Shown: positions 46,764 to 55,832, counted from the first letter of the stretch. The stretch: 64,000 bases of DNA from Maledivibacter sp. (GCA_025210375.1 JAOASB010000051.1:1-64000); one strand, 5' to 3'. Notes: generated by a model not told the origin, from the sequence alone. A program made the numbers and translations.

Positions 46764-46801
46764 AAGGAAATTGCATAACTCTTACCTACCTAAGTTGCAT
46801 A
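46764..46801 (-). promoter_or_regulatory. Paired TATGCAA element upstream of pduA
   Basis: Read toward pduA: TATGCAA, 17 bases, TATGCAATTTCCTT. The half-sites start 24 bp apart, exactly as in both copies at 29553-29694, with most of the spacer also conserved against the LacI-side copy. It lies 66-103 bp before the pduA ATG, an activator-type position. Confidence 0.75.
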
Positions 46802-47109
46802 TGGGTATATCATCCTTGATGTGATTACTTAAGATATAATCATATTTGATGTTTTTTAACTTTTGGGATTTTAAAACTATATAGGGTGGATGGTTATTAT
46901 AGAAAGTAATTATAAAATCTGCTCATTTAATTACTATTCAATAATTTCTTTCATTATGTCGAAAAACCTCGATAATTATTTGTTATCCTAATGTATTAAT
47001 TTGTGTTCCTTAAAAATGCCCTTAGGAGTTCATTAATTTTCTGAGGGGCCCTATGATAATTTTTTGTACTGGAAGTATATTTTTTTGTCCTATGTTTTTT
47101 GACACCACA

Positions 47110-47144
47110 AAAAAACACACTAAGAGGTCAATCTCAATGTGTTT
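47110..47144 (-). terminator. Terminator of the two-component operon
   Basis: The minus strand reads AAACACATTGAGA, a six-base loop, TCTTAGTGTGTTT and then a run of eight T, starting 29 bp after the response-regulator stop. Confidence 0.85.
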
Positions 47145-47172
47145 CTTTGGTTTTCAATATTTTCATTTTATA

Positions 47173-48276
47173 TCATATCTGCCACTTTCCATTTGAAGTA
47201 TGTACATATTTGGTCATAAGATTACTTTTTAGCCGACTCTGTTTTTCCAATCTTTTTTTATTTCTATACTCAGAAGGAGTGATCCCTACTATCTTTTTAA
47301 AAACCTTACTAAAATAGTTTGATTCATTGTAGGATAGATCTACAGCGATATTTAGTATTGGCATATCCGTATTTTCTAACAGCTCCTTGGCTTTGTTGAT
47401 TCTACGTTCCGTAATATATGTACTAATATTAATATCAAGCTCCTTCTTGAAGAATTTACTCAAATAACTGGGATTTAAATTTACATACCGGGCTACATCC
47501 TTCAAGGTTATGCCCTTTTGATAATTTTTTTCTATATAATTCATGGCAAGAAATAGGGAGTCATTAGAACAACATATTTTTTGATCTATTATCTCATTAA
47601 ATATTTTTTCTAATATTTGAAATAGCCATTTTCTAACCTCAAAGGCATTATTCATTGATGAAATCTTAAAATCAAATTCACTATCTATAATTCTTGTGGT
47701 TTTCAAACCGATTTTGTCATATGCATATTGAATTCCATCAAGTATACTTCTCACATTTAATTTAAATCCTTTATTATCCTTAAAATACTGGGAATATATA
47801 CTACTGAATATTTCATTCAATTTCTCCCTCGATTTGTTATAGTCACCATGGCTTATATTATTTATCAAGCTTTGAATCTCTACCTGTGAAATAACATACC
47901 CCATTTCAATCCTATCCATATATTTTCTCATTGTATCTAGAATCACTTGTGGTCTAGCTGGCTTTAGTATATAATCGTCTGCTTTAACCTTTAAGGCTCT
48001 TTGGGCAAGTTCAAACTCATCATAGGCAGTAAGTATAATAACTATTTTTTCTTTATTCTTAGCTTTAATTATTTTAGTTGCTTCAATACCATCCATTCCA
48101 GGCATTTTTATATCCATAAATATAATATCAGGATTGAATTTTTCACATAACTCAACCGCTTGTCTTCCACAACAAGCTTCTCCTACAATGCTTACATCTT
48201 TTATGCCTTCACTTATAATGATGTTTAGTGCATATCTTTCTAAATATTCATCATCAGCCAAAAGCACTTTAAACAT
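47173..48276 (-). CDS. Response regulator, CheY-like receiver plus AraC-type DNA-binding domain
   Basis: A 367-residue regulator. The receiver (1-120) has acidic pocket LLADDE, phospho-acceptor Asp55 (FMDIKMPGMDG), Thr in ILTAYDEF and Lys in YILKPARP. A linker of about 130 residues follows. Residues 250-350 form two AraC helix-turn-helices (TLKDVARYVNLNPSYLSKFF, ILNIAVDLSYNESNYFSKVF). It is cotranscribed with the PocR-domain kinase (19 bp) and lies next to pdu, so it is the likely activator of the operon in response to propanediol. AraC dimers often bind direct repeats about two helical turns apart, close to what is seen upstream of pduA. Confidence 0.92.
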   Translation of the reverse strand: MFKVLLADDEYLERYALNIIISEGIKDVSIVGEACCGRQAVELCEKFNPDIIFMDIKMPGMDGIEATKIIKAKNKEKIVIILTAYDEFELAQRALKVKADDYILKPARPQVILDTMRKYMDRIEMGYVISQVEIQSLINNISHGDYNKSREKLNEIFSSIYSQYFKDNKGFKLNVRSILDGIQYAYDKIGLKTTRIIDSEFDFKISSMNNAFEVRKWLFQILEKIFNEIIDQKICCSNDSLFLAMNYIEKNYQKGITLKDVARYVNLNPSYLSKFFKKELDINISTYITERRINKAKELLENTDMPILNIAVDLSYNESNYFSKVFKKIVGITPSEYRNKKRLEKQSRLKSNLMTKYVHTSNGKWQI

Positions 48277-48295
48277 TTTAGCTCCTCCTCAGCCC

Positions 48296-49522
48296 CTATG
48301 TTTTTGGTATTAAAAGCTTCACCAGGGTACCCTCGTCTATACTGCTCTTGATTTCTATACTGCATTTATCCCCATAGTAATGCTTTAATCTTTTACTTAC
48401 ATTACTAATACCTATACCAGTTGATTTACTTATACTACTATTATTTTTACTGTCATCTAAAATAATTTTCAGCTTATCATTATCAATACCTACTCCATCA
48501 TCACTTATTTCAATCATTATACTTTCTTCTATGCTATATCCGACAACCTTAATACTTCCACCGGATTCCTTAGGTTCTAAGCCATGAATAATAGCATTTT
48601 CTACAAATGGTTGTAATGTCATAAAGGGAAGCTTTACTTTATTTATCCCTTGAGGGATATCTATTTCAAATTTTATTCTATTTCCAAACCTTATAGATTG
48701 TATTTTTAGATATCTTTCAATGTGAAGAATTGCATCTTCCAATAACACTATTTTGCTTTTATTCTTCAATGTATACCTTAGCATCTCGGCTAAGGAGTAA
48801 ACGATTTCCTGTGTTCTAGGAGCTTTTTCAATTAAGGAAAGTCTTCCTATGGTATTTAGAACATTAAATAAAAAATGGGGATTTATCTGGGACTGCAATG
48901 CCTTTAGTTCTGCATCATTTAAGGCCTTTTGAAGTTCCCCACGAATTTTCATTTGTTCCAACAGCTTTATATTTTTGCCATTTAGTTCTTCTTGTATTAA
49001 AGTAATCATAGCCTTTTCAACAATATAATTTGACATATAGAACATCATATGTGCAGCAGCTACTACCTTATCATAAGGGGTTATGCATATTTCATCATAG
49101 GCCTTAACTATCTCGGGATTATCAGTCCAATTTCTTATTCGTCTAGTGATATTATCTAGCTTTAGCAATTCATCATCCTTCAACTTCGCTTGACCTGACA
49201 ATATGGACCCCAAATACTGACCCTTTACAATTATAGGTACGGCAAAGTCTACTAACCCCATAGGGCATTTATAAATAGCAGGTTTTTCTGTTCTTGCTGC
49301 TTCTAAGCCTCCATGGGCATCGGATTGATAACATGCATATCTACATTGTTCGTCCTTTCTTATAAGTTTGCAAAAATTGGAAAAATTACTGTATCTCGTT
49401 ATGGGTTTGCCTCTATAATCCACTGTTACAGCTGCAAAACCCGTGGCTTCTGCATATCTGTCTTGGATTTCCTGCAAAATATCAACATCAATAATGTCTT
49501 TAAGAAGAAACATATTCACCAT
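48296..49522 (-). CDS. Cytoplasmic sensor histidine kinase with PocR ligand-binding domain
   Basis: A 408-residue kinase without membrane helices. Residues 5-170 match the PocR sensory fold, with four cysteines (Cys51, Cys60, Cys64, Cys86 in FCKLI, QCRYAC and YKCPMG). In Salmonella PocR this domain responds to 1,2-propanediol. A coiled linker leads to a LytS/YehU-type kinase: His216 in QSQINPHFLFN, N-box QPFVENAIIHGL, then ISDDGVGID and STGIGISNVSKRL. The ATG has GGAGG 6 bases upstream. It should sense propanediol in the cytoplasm and phosphorylate the AraC-type regulator. Confidence 0.92.
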   Translation of the reverse strand: MVNMFLLKDIIDVDILQEIQDRYAEATGFAAVTVDYRGKPITRYSNFSNFCKLIRKDEQCRYACYQSDAHGGLEAARTEKPAIYKCPMGLVDFAVPIIVKGQYLGSILSGQAKLKDDELLKLDNITRRIRNWTDNPEIVKAYDEICITPYDKVVAAAHMMFYMSNYIVEKAMITLIQEELNGKNIKLLEQMKIRGELQKALNDAELKALQSQINPHFLFNVLNTIGRLSLIEKAPRTQEIVYSLAEMLRYTLKNKSKIVLLEDAILHIERYLKIQSIRFGNRIKFEIDIPQGINKVKLPFMTLQPFVENAIIHGLEPKESGGSIKVVGYSIEESIMIEISDDGVGIDNDKLKIILDDSKNNSSISKSTGIGISNVSKRLKHYYGDKCSIEIKSSIDEGTLVKLLIPKT

Positions 49523-49590
49523 AACTTTCCTCCATAAATTTGAATTATTGACTCAATTGCATATAAAACTTCTGCAAATAAATATATTAA

Positions 49591-49612
49591 AATAATCACA
49601 ATTATGCAATTC
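49591..49612. promoter_or_regulatory. Degenerate copy of the TATGCAA element
   Basis: Read on the minus strand, GGAATTGCATAATTGTGAT differs from the right end of the 29553-29694 segment at few positions. No partner half-site is present 24 bp away. Confidence 0.45.
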
Positions 49613-49754
49613 CCCCATGTCGTCTAAGCATCTTTCCTTTTTTATTAACTTTTTAGTCCCATACATATATATATGCAATTTCATCTATTTTTTATAATTA
49701 TTTCTATTTTATTTATTAATTTCCTTCTTAATCAATGCTTATTTTAATAATTGT

Positions 49755-49803
49755 CTTAGATATATAGGGTTTCCATAGTATAAGTTAAAGTCTATACTAA
49801 TAA
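49755..49803. repeat. Short copy of the inverted-repeat element at 55.6 kb
   Basis: The minus strand carries 23 bases identical to 55607-55629, then 22 of 23 bases matching 55679-55701, fused at a shared TTATAC. It looks like the 55.6-kb element with its central 50 bp removed. Confidence 0.7.
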
Positions 49804-49805
49804 AT

Positions 49806-49862
49806 AAAAGCTTCAAAGTTTTGACTGGAATCTCTATAGTGTCACAAAACTTCAAAGCTTTT
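49806..49862 (-). terminator. Terminator of the MacAB-like operon
   Basis: On the minus strand AAAAGCTTTGAAGTTTTG pairs with CAAAACTTTGAAGCTTTT (18 bp with two G-U pairs) over about 21 bases, 10 bp past the permease stop. Confidence 0.75.
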
Positions 49863-49872
49863 ATAATTTTAG

Positions 49873-51051
49873 TTACTCAAATCTTAAAGCATCAATAGGC
49901 TTTAATTTAGCTGCCCTATTAGCTGGATATATGCCGAAGATAATTCCTACGGCTAATGAAAAGCAAAAAGCAAATAAAATGATTTCCAAGCTGACCCTTG
50001 TTTCTAAAGGGGAAAACTTAGTGATAAGTTCACTAACTCCGATTCCCATTAATATACCGATTATTCCCCCCACACCACTTACTACACTGGATTCTATGAG
50101 AAATTGTATAAGTATATTCTTTCTTTGGGCCCCTATTGCCTTTCTAATCCCTATTTCCCTTGTTCTTTCTGTTACGGATACAAACATTATATTCATAATC
50201 CCAATTCCCCCTACAAGTAGGGATATCCCTGCTATACCTCCAAGCATTAAGGTAAGAATTCTAGTTGTCTTATTAACTTCTTTTAATATTTCCTCCGGTG
50301 TAAAAATATAATATTGTCTCGAATATTCATCCTTAGAAGGATATAGTTTATCTAAACTACTCTTTATTTTTTCAGAAAGCTTTATTACTTCTTCTTTATC
50401 ATGGGCTTCTATCATAATATTGTTAATTCCCTTTTGACCCATAACCCTCTGCATTGTTGTGATTGGAATATATACCTCTTCCTGTGACATTTCGAACATT
50501 GATGCTTCCTTATCTCCAACGATTCCTACTACCTGATAGTTTTCTCCATTTATTTTTATAGTTTTCCCAAGTGGGTCCTCACCCTTGAAGAAGGTATTAA
50601 CCATCATATTATTTACTGCCACAACCTTATGACGATACTCTATATCAAGGGGTACTATAAACCTTCCCTTTGACATCTTTTGATCATTAAGTTTTATATA
50701 GCTTCTATCGGCTCCTATTATAGAAAAGCTCTTTTTAGCATCCTTGTACTTAACTTCATCATTAGCGGTTAAGACCGGTGATATATTTTTTATCTTGAAC
50801 TGCCCATAAAACTTTATAGTTTCTTCATAATCCATAAGCTTATCAGGGTCTTCTGGGAAAATATTTATCTTGATTATATTTGCACCTTTTTCGAGATCTG
50901 CTGTTATGCTTGAAGTTGCTCCCTGACCTATTGATACCAAAACTATTATTGAGAAAACACCTATTATTACTCCCAACATAGTTAAGATGGATCTCAATTT
51001 ATTAGAAAGTATCTCCTTTATAGAAAGCTTTATAATCGTAATTAAATTCAT
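49873..51051 (-). CDS. MacB-like ABC transporter permease (FtsX family)
   Basis: A 392-residue membrane protein. An N-terminal helix (LRSILTMLGVIIGVFSIIV) is followed by a large extracellular MacB-type domain (about 45-240). Three C-terminal helices lie in the FtsX region, which includes GGIGIMNIMFVSVTERTREI and IGIRKAIGAQ. With the ATPase and HlyD-like adaptor upstream in the same operon it should export a peptide, lipid or antimicrobial compound across the membrane. It ends with the typical YPANRAAKLKPIDALRFE. The substrate is unknown. Confidence 0.92.
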   Translation of the reverse strand: MNLITIIKLSIKEILSNKLRSILTMLGVIIGVFSIIVLVSIGQGATSSITADLEKGANIIKINIFPEDPDKLMDYEETIKFYGQFKIKNISPVLTANDEVKYKDAKKSFSIIGADRSYIKLNDQKMSKGRFIVPLDIEYRHKVVAVNNMMVNTFFKGEDPLGKTIKINGENYQVVGIVGDKEASMFEMSQEEVYIPITTMQRVMGQKGINNIMIEAHDKEEVIKLSEKIKSSLDKLYPSKDEYSRQYYIFTPEEILKEVNKTTRILTLMLGGIAGISLLVGGIGIMNIMFVSVTERTREIGIRKAIGAQRKNILIQFLIESSVVSGVGGIIGILMGIGVSELITKFSPLETRVSLEIILFAFCFSLAVGIIFGIYPANRAAKLKPIDALRFE

Positions 51052-51067
51052 CTTGATCTCCTTTTTT

Positions 51068-51751
51068 CTAATTTATTTCATCCACAATTTCCCCATCTTT
51101 TATCTCAATTATTCTATTGGCCAATTTGGCAACCTCATTGTCATGGGTTATTAGCACAATTGTGATTCCCTTTTTATTTAGGTCTACTAACATATCCATT
51201 ACTTCCTCACTGGATTTACTATCTAGATTTCCCGTTGGCTCATCCGCAAGAATCAATGGAGGCTTTCCCGCTAAGGCCCTTGCTATGGCTACCCTTTGCT
51301 GTTGACCTCCCGACATTTCAGAGGGTCTATGCTTTAATCTATCGCCAAGCCCTACCATCTTCAATGATTCCAATACCCTTGTCTTTCTTTCATCCTTGTC
51401 TATACCCCTATATAATAATGGAAGTTCAACATTTTCGTAGGCATTTAATTTTGAAAGCAAATTAAATTTCTGAAATATAAATCCTATCTTCTTATTTCTA
51501 ACAATGGCCAATTCCTTTTCATCATAGGCATTAATATCCTTAGAGTCCAATAAATATTCCCCTGCAGTATATGTATCCAAACAGCCCATTATGTTCATTA
51601 GTGTAGATTTACCCGACCCACTGGATCCGATTATGGAAACGAACTCTCCTTGTTCTACAACTATTGAAATTCCCTTAAGAACCTCCACCTCTAGGGCCCC
51701 TGTTTTATACGTTTTTCTTATATCCTTCATTACTATAATCGGCTCTTTCAT
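51068..51751 (-). CDS. ABC transporter ATP-binding protein (MacB/LolD type)
   Basis: A 227-residue ATPase that drives the adjacent permease by mechanotransmission in the family. Walker A is GSSGSGKST, the Q-loop FIFQKFNLL, the signature MSGGQQQRVAIARAL, Walker B LILADEPTGNLD, and the switch His in VLITHDNEVA. I choose the ATG at 51751 because the earlier in-frame TTG at 51763 lies directly against the AAGGA site. The start abuts the adaptor stop (51753). Confidence 0.94.
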   Translation of the reverse strand: MKEPIIVMKDIRKTYKTGALEVEVLKGISIVVEQGEFVSIIGSSGSGKSTLMNIMGCLDTYTAGEYLLDSKDINAYDEKELAIVRNKKIGFIFQKFNLLSKLNAYENVELPLLYRGIDKDERKTRVLESLKMVGLGDRLKHRPSEMSGGQQQRVAIARALAGKPPLILADEPTGNLDSKSSEEVMDMLVDLNKKGITIVLITHDNEVAKLANRIIEIKDGEIVDEIN

Positions 51752-51752
51752 T

Positions 51753-53279
51753 TTAATATCCAATTCCTTTCCATATAATATCTCCTTCTTTCAGATTATC
51801 AGATACTATTTCTGCAAAGTCCTTAGATACTAATCCAAGCTCAACTTCAGTTTCCTTAGTTTCTCCATCATTATTTTTCACCTGTATATAATATTTATCT
51901 TCTTTTTCATCAATATAATCTACTGGTACTAATAATACATTTTCCTTTGAACCTAATAGGATCTTCACATTAGCACTCATACCCAATTTTAAATCCTTAG
52001 GCTCATCTATACTTATTGTTACATCAAAGGTAGAAACTCCATTTTGAATATTTCCCTCTTGAGAGATATCCGTTACTTTCCCATTGAAGGCTTTTCCCTT
52101 TAAAGCAGATACATCAATAATAGCATCCTGTCCTTTTTTTACTTTAAGTATATCCAATTCATCTACTGGAATAGTTATTTTTAAATTATCTAAATCAGCA
52201 ATTTTAGTCGCTGTATCATCTGAAGTTATATTTTCACCTGAAACAACATTCATACCTATTACGGTTCCGGCAATAGGCGAATATATGATATCATCATCAA
52301 GTTCCTTCTTTTTCTTACCAAGCTCAAGCCTATTATTTCTTACACGTTTTTCTTGCACCTCTATATCCCTTAAATAATCTTCATTACTAATTTTACCTAA
52401 AATATCACCTTTACTAACCTTCTGGTCTTGCTCGACACTTATATTATCTAATGTTCCATCTATCTTAAATTCTACAATTTTATTAGTTTTCCATTTCAAT
52501 TTATTTATTTGTTCAATTGCGTAATAGGAAAATCCACCCTTGTTTATATCCACTTTAACTTCCATACCCTCAGCTAAGGCTCCTGGATTTTTAACTTCAA
52601 CGGTTACATTATGCAAAAGTCCACCATTTTTTCCTCCAAAGCCTTGCTGACTTATCTTAGTAACTTTCCCCTCAAGGGTTTGATAGCTTCCTAATACAAC
52701 AACATTTGCTTTATCTCCGACCTTCATCTTTTCCACTTGTTTCTTATTGAATGGTACAACTGCTTCCAGTACACTTTTATCAATAATCCTTAGATATTTT
52801 TGATCAGAAGAAACCTTATCTCCCTCTTCCCCAGAAATTTCAGTCACAATCCCGGAAAAAGGAGCCTTAATGGTTAAATTTTCAGCATCTTCCTTTAATT
52901 TTTTTAATCTATTTTCTGCTTCAAATATATCTAGACTACTTTGATTTATACTTATGTCATCCGATTCATTTCTAAGCTCTAATATTATATCCCCTTTGTC
53001 CACTCTTTGCCCTTCTTCAACATATACTTTAGCAACTGCTCCATTGTTTTGGGTCTTTAGTTCCTTCACTATTTTTGATTTCACATTTCCATTTCCGGTA
53101 ATACTAGTTTGTATATTCCCGATTTCGACAACTGCAGTATTATTAGCTTCCAAGTTGTTTTTTTCTAGATTCGCCATTTCCTTAGCATCTGACTTTCCCT
53201 TAAAATAGAAAAATAATCCCAAAGCTATTATAAATATTACAATGATTATAGCTCCAATTTTCAAATATTTCTTTTTCAC
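51753..53279 (-). CDS. MacA/HlyD-like membrane-fusion adaptor
   Basis: A 508-residue protein with an N-terminal membrane anchor (IGAIIIVIFIIALGLFFYF). Two successive biotinyl-lipoyl/barrel units follow: about 50-180 (GNVKSKIVKELKTQNNGAV, APFSGIVTEISGEEGDKV) and 260-360 (YSPIAGTVIGMNVVSGEN). A beta-barrel and membrane-proximal domain close the protein. The duplicated lipoyl halves make it longer than MacA. First gene of the exporter operon. In Gram-positive bacteria such adaptors dock on the permease and extend into the wall. Confidence 0.88.
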   Translation of the reverse strand: MKKKYLKIGAIIIVIFIIALGLFFYFKGKSDAKEMANLEKNNLEANNTAVVEIGNIQTSITGNGNVKSKIVKELKTQNNGAVAKVYVEEGQRVDKGDIILELRNESDDISINQSSLDIFEAENRLKKLKEDAENLTIKAPFSGIVTEISGEEGDKVSSDQKYLRIIDKSVLEAVVPFNKKQVEKMKVGDKANVVVLGSYQTLEGKVTKISQQGFGGKNGGLLHNVTVEVKNPGALAEGMEVKVDINKGGFSYYAIEQINKLKWKTNKIVEFKIDGTLDNISVEQDQKVSKGDILGKISNEDYLRDIEVQEKRVRNNRLELGKKKKELDDDIIYSPIAGTVIGMNVVSGENITSDDTATKIADLDNLKITIPVDELDILKVKKGQDAIIDVSALKGKAFNGKVTDISQEGNIQNGVSTFDVTISIDEPKDLKLGMSANVKILLGSKENVLLVPVDYIDEKEDKYYIQVKNNDGETKETEVELGLVSKDFAEIVSDNLKEGDIIWKGIGY

Positions 53280-53425
53280 TTAATACAACCCCTTATAGAT
53301 TTTTTTAATTAACAATTAAATCAAATATTGACTTGAGTCCCATCATAATTTTATACAATCTATATAATTCAATCCATCTATTTATCTTACAAAACAATTT
53401 GTAATCTTACATTTTTGTCACTAAA

Positions 53426-53472
53426 AAAGGGATGTATCAGAATGAATAAAGTTAGTCATTCTGATACACACC
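53426..53472 (-). terminator. Terminator of the chemoreceptor gene
   Basis: Minus-strand arms TGTATCAGAATGA and TCATTCTGATACA with a 10-base loop, flanked by GGG/CCC pairs, end in six T, 32 bp past the stop. Confidence 0.88.
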
Positions 53473-53503
53473 CACTTAAATTATCCTATAAAATTCTCAT
53501 CCG

Positions 53504-55498
53504 CTAAAATTTAAACTTTGCAATCATTTCATGTAGTTCTTGTGAAAGCTGTGATAAAGTTTGACTTGTTGAAGTGATCTCTTCCATTGATGCAGTTTGC
53601 TCCTCAGTTGCCGCCGATACGTTTTGGATCTGTCCCGCCACTTCTTTACTTGATTTTTCTATTCCATTAGCCGATAGAACTACATGCTGACTCTCCTTTG
53701 CCACTTCAGAAATAGAAGCTGTAATAATTCCTATTTGAGTATTAACATTGTCAACTAAGACGGATATCTCATTAAAAGTGTCTTCTGCAATACCTACAGT
53801 TGCAATTCCATTTTTTACATTTCTCATACCTTCTTCCATAGTAACTTTAGCATTATCTATATTGGTTTGGTTTTCTATTATTAAGTTGTTTATTTCTTCT
53901 GTAGCCTTCTGTGATTCCTCAGCTAGTTTTCTTACCTCTTCTGCCACAACAGCAAACCCCCGGCCTTGCTCCCCTGCCCTAGCAGCTTCTATAGCTGCAT
54001 TAAGTGCTAAAAGATTTGTCTGTTCTGCTATATCCTTTATTACATTAACTATCTCATTCATTTTATTAGAGCTGTTAGTAACATCTAATAAGGATTTTTG
54101 TACTTCCTTTGTACTATTGTTAATGCTGTCCATTTGCATACTAACCTTTCTCATTTCTTCCTTACCAATATTTGATCTATCAAAAACTTTACTGCTTACA
54201 TCATTAATTACCTGTGCATTACTTGATACTTCTTCAATACTTGCTGATATTTCTTCCATTGCTGAAGTCACACTTAAAACCCGACTTAATTGTCCATCGG
54301 AGCTTTGTGCCACTTCAGTAGAAACCGATGCAATGTGTTCAGATGCCATTGTAGATTGCTCTGCTGTTGCCGTAAGCTCCTCAGAAGCCGATGCCACCTG
54401 TTCCGATGAATCAGCAACCAGACTCAAGGCATTACGTAAATTATTAGTTATAAGATCTAAAGCCCTGGCTAGACGTCCTATCTCATCCTTACTTTTTATA
54501 TATTTTTTGGGAGCATCCTTTGTGATGTCAAGATTAGCCATTAACTCAAGATGCTTTGTCCCTTCGTTGATTGGTGTTATTATTTTTCTACTAATATAAT
54601 AAACCACTATACTTCCAATGGCTAAAACAGCTATTGCCGCCATAATCAAAATTCTATTAAATTTATCCTGGACCCCAAACACTTCATTTTTTTCTAAAGC
54701 AATTGCAATCGATGCTCCCATACTTTTTATTGGTGCATATCCCAAATATTTATCAACACCATTGTATTCATATCGTCCTACTCCACTTTTTCCAGCTACC
54801 ATTTCCTTTTGCAACTCTACCAAAGACTTAAGACTTGGATTATTTTTAAAATTTTCAAAATCATTATCCCTTTGTTTAACTAAATTAATATCACCGTGGG
54901 CTATTTTAACACCGTCCTTATTAATCATAAATGTCTTCCCTGTTTTTCCATAGGTAATATCATTAGTAATAGCACTCCAATGAGCAGCATCCATGGTTGC
55001 TGTTAAAACACCTAAAACCCTGCTTCCCTCTTTAATAGGCACTGCGAATACAATAACAAGAGTATCATCCACCTTGCTAATTATAGGATCTGATATTACA
55101 TTTTTACCCGACATGGCTTCTTTAAAATAATTACGACCCTTGATATCCGAGATCTTACCATTTGTTGAATGAAGCATTCCATTTTTATCTACAGTACCCA
55201 TTCTTAAATATCCCAATTTTTTTGCTTCATCATTCAGCATTAGAGACTTGTTTTTCCATGTTATTTTTTCATCCTTTAAACTACTGTCAGCAGCTATAAT
55301 TTTAAGTGTATTAAACTCTCCTGTAATGCGACTTTCTACAATCATTGCGGCTTGTGATGCTATTTGAGTTAAAGACTCGTTTATACTCTGAGTTAATGAT
55401 CTAGCTGCAAAAATTTCGACTAAAATACCTAAACTTGCACAAACAACCAACAATAAAACCGTGATATAGATTATCAGTTTAGTGCCTATACTTTTCAT
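53504..55498 (-). CDS. Methyl-accepting chemotaxis protein with dCache-type sensor
   Basis: A 664-residue transmembrane chemoreceptor. The ATG at 55498 has GGGGGG 7 bases upstream. TM1 is residues 7-30 (LIIYITVLLLVVCASLGI). An extracellular Cache sensor spans about 35-275 (GTVDKNGMLHSTNGKISDIK, GRNYFKEAMSGK). TM2 is near 285-305, then a HAMP domain to about 365. The signalling hairpin tip EQGRGFAVVAEEVRKLAEES is near 530, in the conserved MCP form. Cache domains of this type bind amino acids, organic acids or purines; the ligand here is unknown. Confidence 0.94.
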   Translation of the reverse strand: MKSIGTKLIIYITVLLLVVCASLGILVEIFAARSLTQSINESLTQIASQAAMIVESRITGEFNTLKIIAADSSLKDEKITWKNKSLMLNDEAKKLGYLRMGTVDKNGMLHSTNGKISDIKGRNYFKEAMSGKNVISDPIISKVDDTLVIVFAVPIKEGSRVLGVLTATMDAAHWSAITNDITYGKTGKTFMINKDGVKIAHGDINLVKQRDNDFENFKNNPSLKSLVELQKEMVAGKSGVGRYEYNGVDKYLGYAPIKSMGASIAIALEKNEVFGVQDKFNRILIMAAIAVLAIGSIVVYYISRKIITPINEGTKHLELMANLDITKDAPKKYIKSKDEIGRLARALDLITNNLRNALSLVADSSEQVASASEELTATAEQSTMASEHIASVSTEVAQSSDGQLSRVLSVTSAMEEISASIEEVSSNAQVINDVSSKVFDRSNIGKEEMRKVSMQMDSINNSTKEVQKSLLDVTNSSNKMNEIVNVIKDIAEQTNLLALNAAIEAARAGEQGRGFAVVAEEVRKLAEESQKATEEINNLIIENQTNIDNAKVTMEEGMRNVKNGIATVGIAEDTFNEISVLVDNVNTQIGIITASISEVAKESQHVVLSANGIEKSSKEVAGQIQNVSAATEEQTASMEEITSTSQTLSQLSQELHEMIAKFKF

Positions 55499-55591
55499 TA
55501 TTATTCCCCCCGTATAATTTAACAATTAATACACTCTATGCCGTAAGTCCATAAAGACTCTGGATCATATATATTTTGGTCACATTCAATT

Positions 55592-55710
55592 TATAATATA
55601 GGGATTTTAGTATAGACTTTAACTTATACAAGTCCAAAATGCCCAGAACCATCGCATATTTGTCCATGTATAAGTTAAGTTATACTATGAAAACCCTATA
55701 TATATTAGAT
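55592..55710. repeat. Long imperfect inverted repeat (hairpin or MITE-like element)
   Basis: A left arm of about 40 bp (TATAATATAGGG through ACTTATACA, 55592-55630) and a right arm (TGTATAAGTTAA through CCCTATATATATTA, 55667-55709) are inverted copies with a few mismatches, around a centre of about 36 bp. A shortened copy lies at 49755-49803. Confidence 0.7.
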
Positions 55711-55832
55711 AAATTAAACTTTATATGTATTTTTATTCAAAACATAATTCTACTAATTCTACTTTTTTTCATATTTCCCTTCATTTTTTTGTATTTAGAC
55801 ATTTTTTAGTTTGATATTCACAAAAAGGAACT

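Larger units (their letters stand above)
46699..47172. other. Regulatory region upstream of the pdu operon
   Basis: A 474-bp gap without a gene. It contains the 38-bp paired element at 46764-46801, AT-rich sequence without a convincing -10/-35 pair, and the terminator of the response-regulator gene. I looked for and did not find a cobalamin riboswitch signature. Confidence 0.65.
49523..49872. other. Intergenic region between the kinase gene and the ABC exporter
   Basis: A 350-bp gap. It holds single TATGCAA-type sites at 49557-49563, 49603-49609 and 49672-49678, a 49-bp repeat at 49755-49803 and the exporter operon's terminator. No gene is seen. Confidence 0.7.

Noticed and set aside
46699..47172. 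Possible cobalamin riboswitch upstream of pdu
   Set aside because: No B12-box-like conserved sequence or plausible multi-stem fold is visible, and regulation by the nearby two-component system is a better fit.
53748..54599. A 283-codon plus-strand open frame opposite the chemoreceptor
   Set aside because: Low-complexity Ser/Leu/Ile translation that mirrors the coiled-coil signalling domain; not a real gene.
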